From a virus: 35,464 bases of DNA. The stretch lies in IMG/VR virus record IMGVR_UViG_3300007234_000038, positions 1 through 35,464 of that record; one strand, written 5' to 3'. A program made the position numbers and the translations under genes. Of this stretch, positions 33,798 through 35,464 are shown one piece after another (the first letter of the stretch is position 1; every line of letters begins with the position of its first letter). Below the pieces are notes generated by a model, which saw only the letters and a program-made list of their open reading frames with translations, did no database searches and had not been told where the DNA came from.

Positions 33798-34748
33798 ATG
33801 GCTATTAGAACACCACTATATTATGATAATTCCGGAGGAGCAAGTAATCCTATATTGAGAGAGATGACAGCTCTTCAGATAGATGAGATTAAAAATGCCT
33901 TTAAACAATTATATTTTCAATCACCGTCTGTGGCTTTATCAGTGGTTGGTTCTGCAGGTAATGTAGGCACAATGTATGATACTCGTTTACGAGCAGGTGA
34001 TGTAGCAGTAGGAACATCAGCATTTCCAGCAGAAGCCATAACACAAGAACCACAACTGGTTCAAGTAGGATTGAGTAGAATTCAACAGACTATTAGTACT
34101 GATGCAGAACCGTCTAATGCAGGCAATATTGATTATCCAGTTTATTATTACGAAGACGTGTCAGGAAAACATATTGTAAAATCTATGACTTTACAAGATA
34201 TGTATGATACATTTGCAAAAGATGTGGTCACTGACAATTTATCAGTAGGGGGAGCAGTATATACAGTATCAACCAGTACAACAGTTTCTGGATATACTGA
34301 AGTTAGTGGCAGTGCCACCCCAATTTATACAGATACTAGAGCAGACACATCTGCTTATAATGCAGGTGAAATTCCAGAAACAGATGAAAATACAGTGATA
34401 CAAAATTATTACTTACATAAGAAGAATTATACCACACCAGCATATACTTCTCCGGCAAGAGTAACTCGATTAGGAAATATAATAACACCAGATACAACAA
34501 CGTGGAATACTCTTTTTAAATCAATTATACGATACATAGTTGCCAATACAGAAGGATATCGTTTGCGTTATTCTATAAATGGTTCAGGAGTAATAAACGG
34601 AACCCAAATGACAGATACACGTTTAGAAGGTGGTGCAGGAACATATGCAACCTATCAAGCAGGTGCCGACGATTATAGAGCTCAAGAATTTCCAGATGGG
34701 TCACCAGTAGTAATTAATACTTACGGATTATACGTTAATCAAGAATAA
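33798..34748 (+). CDS. Putative virion structural protein
   Basis: This 316-residue protein begins MAIRTPLYYDNSGGASNPIL. The N-terminal part (REMTALQIDEIKNAFKQLYF) looks helical. The C-terminal half contains TDENTVIQNYYLHKKNYTTP, then SPARVTRLGNIITPDTTTWN and LFKSIIRYIVANTEGYRLRY, ending ADDYRAQEFPDGSPVVINTY. I recall this arrangement from unnamed structural proteins of T4-like marine phages, located between the fibre genes and the neck genes. No catalytic motif is visible. A role in fibre attachment or the neck is possible but not shown. It is unusual in having a host-type promoter directly upstream. It ends with a TAATG overlap onto the next gene. Confidence 0.6.
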   Translation: MAIRTPLYYDNSGGASNPILREMTALQIDEIKNAFKQLYFQSPSVALSVVGSAGNVGTMYDTRLRAGDVAVGTSAFPAEAITQEPQLVQVGLSRIQQTISTDAEPSNAGNIDYPVYYYEDVSGKHIVKSMTLQDMYDTFAKDVVTDNLSVGGAVYTVSTSTTVSGYTEVSGSATPIYTDTRADTSAYNAGEIPETDENTVIQNYYLHKKNYTTPAYTSPARVTRLGNIITPDTTTWNTLFKSIIRYIVANTEGYRLRYSINGSGVINGTQMTDTRLEGGAGTYATYQAGADDYRAQEFPDGSPVVINTYGLYVNQE

Positions 34749-35236
34749 TGATATTAGACAAGGGACGATTTACTGAAGCAACATTTGCCAGCAGTAAACG
34801 TAATTTAATTTTGGCTATATGGTTTGATGAAGATAGCAAACAGTATCACGAAATAGCAATCAAACCAGATCTAAACGATAAAAATTATCAAAAATTATTG
34901 AATACATTTACTACAGATGAAATATCGATGATGACTGACCAAAAGAGAAAACTAAACAGTCAGAATTTTGAAACTATGGTTAAAGATGTAGCATTAAAAT
35001 ATCAATTAATTTATGATCCAGCAGTAACTAATCCTCAAGACAAATTAGTAATCGACAATATATTCAACACACCAGAAGGCAATGTAGGAACTGATATGCT
35101 GTTCAATATTAAATTAAAGATATTTGATCTACCTCAAGTAAAAGAATCTACCAATACTGAATTAAAGAAAAAACTCAGAGAAGCCAAAACCCCTTTAGAA
35201 TCTCTCTATATTGCGGGTAAATTTTTATACGAATAA
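34748..35236 (+). CDS. Unknown conserved-looking protein, near the neck gene position
   Basis: This 162-residue protein begins MILDKGRFTEATFASSKRNL and shares one base with the upstream stop (TAATG), so it is probably translated by coupling. It is mixed alpha/beta and soluble. Segments include LAIWFDEDSKQYHEIAIKPD, QKLLNTFTTDEISMMTDQKR and a C-terminal helix KLREAKTPLESLYIAGKFLY. No signal peptide, membrane helix or catalytic motif is evident, and I do not recognise a family. In T4-like phages this spot lies just before the neck genes, so a virion assembly role is a reasonable but unsupported guess. No clear terminator follows. Confidence 0.5.
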   Translation: MILDKGRFTEATFASSKRNLILAIWFDEDSKQYHEIAIKPDLNDKNYQKLLNTFTTDEISMMTDQKRKLNSQNFETMVKDVALKYQLIYDPAVTNPQDKLVIDNIFNTPEGNVGTDMLFNIKLKIFDLPQVKESTNTELKKKLREAKTPLESLYIAGKFLYE

Positions 35237-35255
35237 ACTGTATTTTTCCCAAATA

Positions 35256-35284
35256 TTGACTATACGATAAAAATTCATTATAAT
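35256..35284 (+). promoter_or_regulatory. Strong sigma70-type promoter
   Basis: TTGACT (35256-35261) and TATAAT (35279-35284) are exactly 17 bases apart. Transcription would begin near 35291 and read through a structured leader into the gene at 35420. Confidence 0.75.
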
Positions 35285-35290
35285 TATATT

Positions 35291-35419
35291 TGATTAACTT
35301 GATGCACAATCAAGAAAGATGAACCAAATACCCGCTATGTTCATCGCTTCACTAATCCCGGGCAAATTCACTTTTAAATTTTTTTGTATAAAAAAATAAA
35401 ATTTAATAGGAGAATAACG
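35291..35419 (+). promoter_or_regulatory. Structured 5' leader of the gene at 35420
   Basis: Two hairpins follow the predicted start site: CTTGAT/ATCAAG with a five-base loop (35298-35314), and GATGAAC/GTTCATC (35318-35345), whose upper part can add ATA/TAT around the loop CCCGC. The loop bases CCCG (35331-35334) can pair with CGGG (35359-35362), making a possible pseudoknot. An all A-U hairpin (ATTTTTTT-GTAT-AAAAAAAT) precedes the ribosome binding site. No known riboswitch consensus was recognised. Confidence 0.45.
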
Positions 35420-35464
35420 ATGATTTTTAACATCAATATACCCAAACCTCAAACATTTGACGAA
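35420..35464 (+). CDS. Start of a gene cut by the window edge
   Basis: The ATG at 35420 is preceded by AGGAGA, a strong ribosome binding site about six bases upstream. Fifteen codons are visible (MIFNINIPKPQTFDE). This is too little to name a product. It has its own sigma70-type promoter and a long structured leader, so it is probably controlled separately from the operon before it. Confidence 0.6.
   Translation, partial: MIFNINIPKPQTFDE

Noticed and set aside
35291-35419. Known glutamine (downstream-peptide/glnA) riboswitch
   Set aside because: The leader has GTTCATC, but the required downstream GGAAGTAGG-type element is absent.

Overview
The window looks like part of a T4-like marine myovirus genome. 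It is AT-rich over most of its length, densely packed, and carries no recognisable tRNA, rRNA, CRISPR or insertion sequence. The evidence is a near-complete T4-type baseplate gene series (gp26, gp48/54-like, gp53, a hub protein, gp5, gp25, gp6, and a giant protein at the gp7 position), the gp46/gp47 recombination nuclease pair, a gp55-type late sigma factor, and T4-style late promoters of the form (T/A)ATAAATAC. Gene content and low GC resemble phages of SAR11 or marine cyanobacteria. The host cannot be fixed from this sequence.

Layout. Positions 1-252 (minus strand) hold the start of a coiled-coil protein, possibly the tape measure. It faces gp26 (336-1190, plus) across two face-to-face late promoters. 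The gp26 frame ends at a run matching two -1 slippery heptamers. A conserved gp51-like domain with no start codon of its own follows in the -1 frame, so a gp26/gp26-51 pair made by programmed frameshift is likely. A GC-richer, hairpin-containing stretch without a convincing intact gene follows (1415-1901). Then come a glycosyltransferase-like gene, a GIY-YIG nuclease-like gene and a small unknown gene (to 3690).

Positions 3691-7768 are minus-strand genes that are probably early or middle: gp55-like sigma, gp47 and gp46 as one tight unit, then a small histone H1-like gene with its own sigma70-type promoter and a palindrome just downstream of the start site. A hairpin terminator separates this block from the convergent plus-strand genes. 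The gp55 block and the main late operon diverge from 7769-7888, where a late promoter faces right and a weaker sigma70-like promoter faces left.

Positions 7889-35236 are the structural operon: tube cap/initiator, gp53, hub, gp5 spike, gp25, gp6, a 4666-residue protein, a putative baseplate or fibre-associated protein, a fibre protein, and two unassigned genes. The giant protein has a gp7-position N-terminus, an inserted cupredoxin-like domain with a complete set of type-1 copper ligands, a seven-bladed FG-GAP propeller, and C-terminal beta-rich repeats. Two good sigma70-type promoters (33750-33778 and 35256-35284) lie at the right end. The second precedes a leader with two hairpins and a possible pseudoknot, followed by a gene cut by the window edge.

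Working together: the early block would supply recombination functions and the late sigma factor. That factor would act on the ATAAATAC promoters to drive tail and baseplate genes on both sides.
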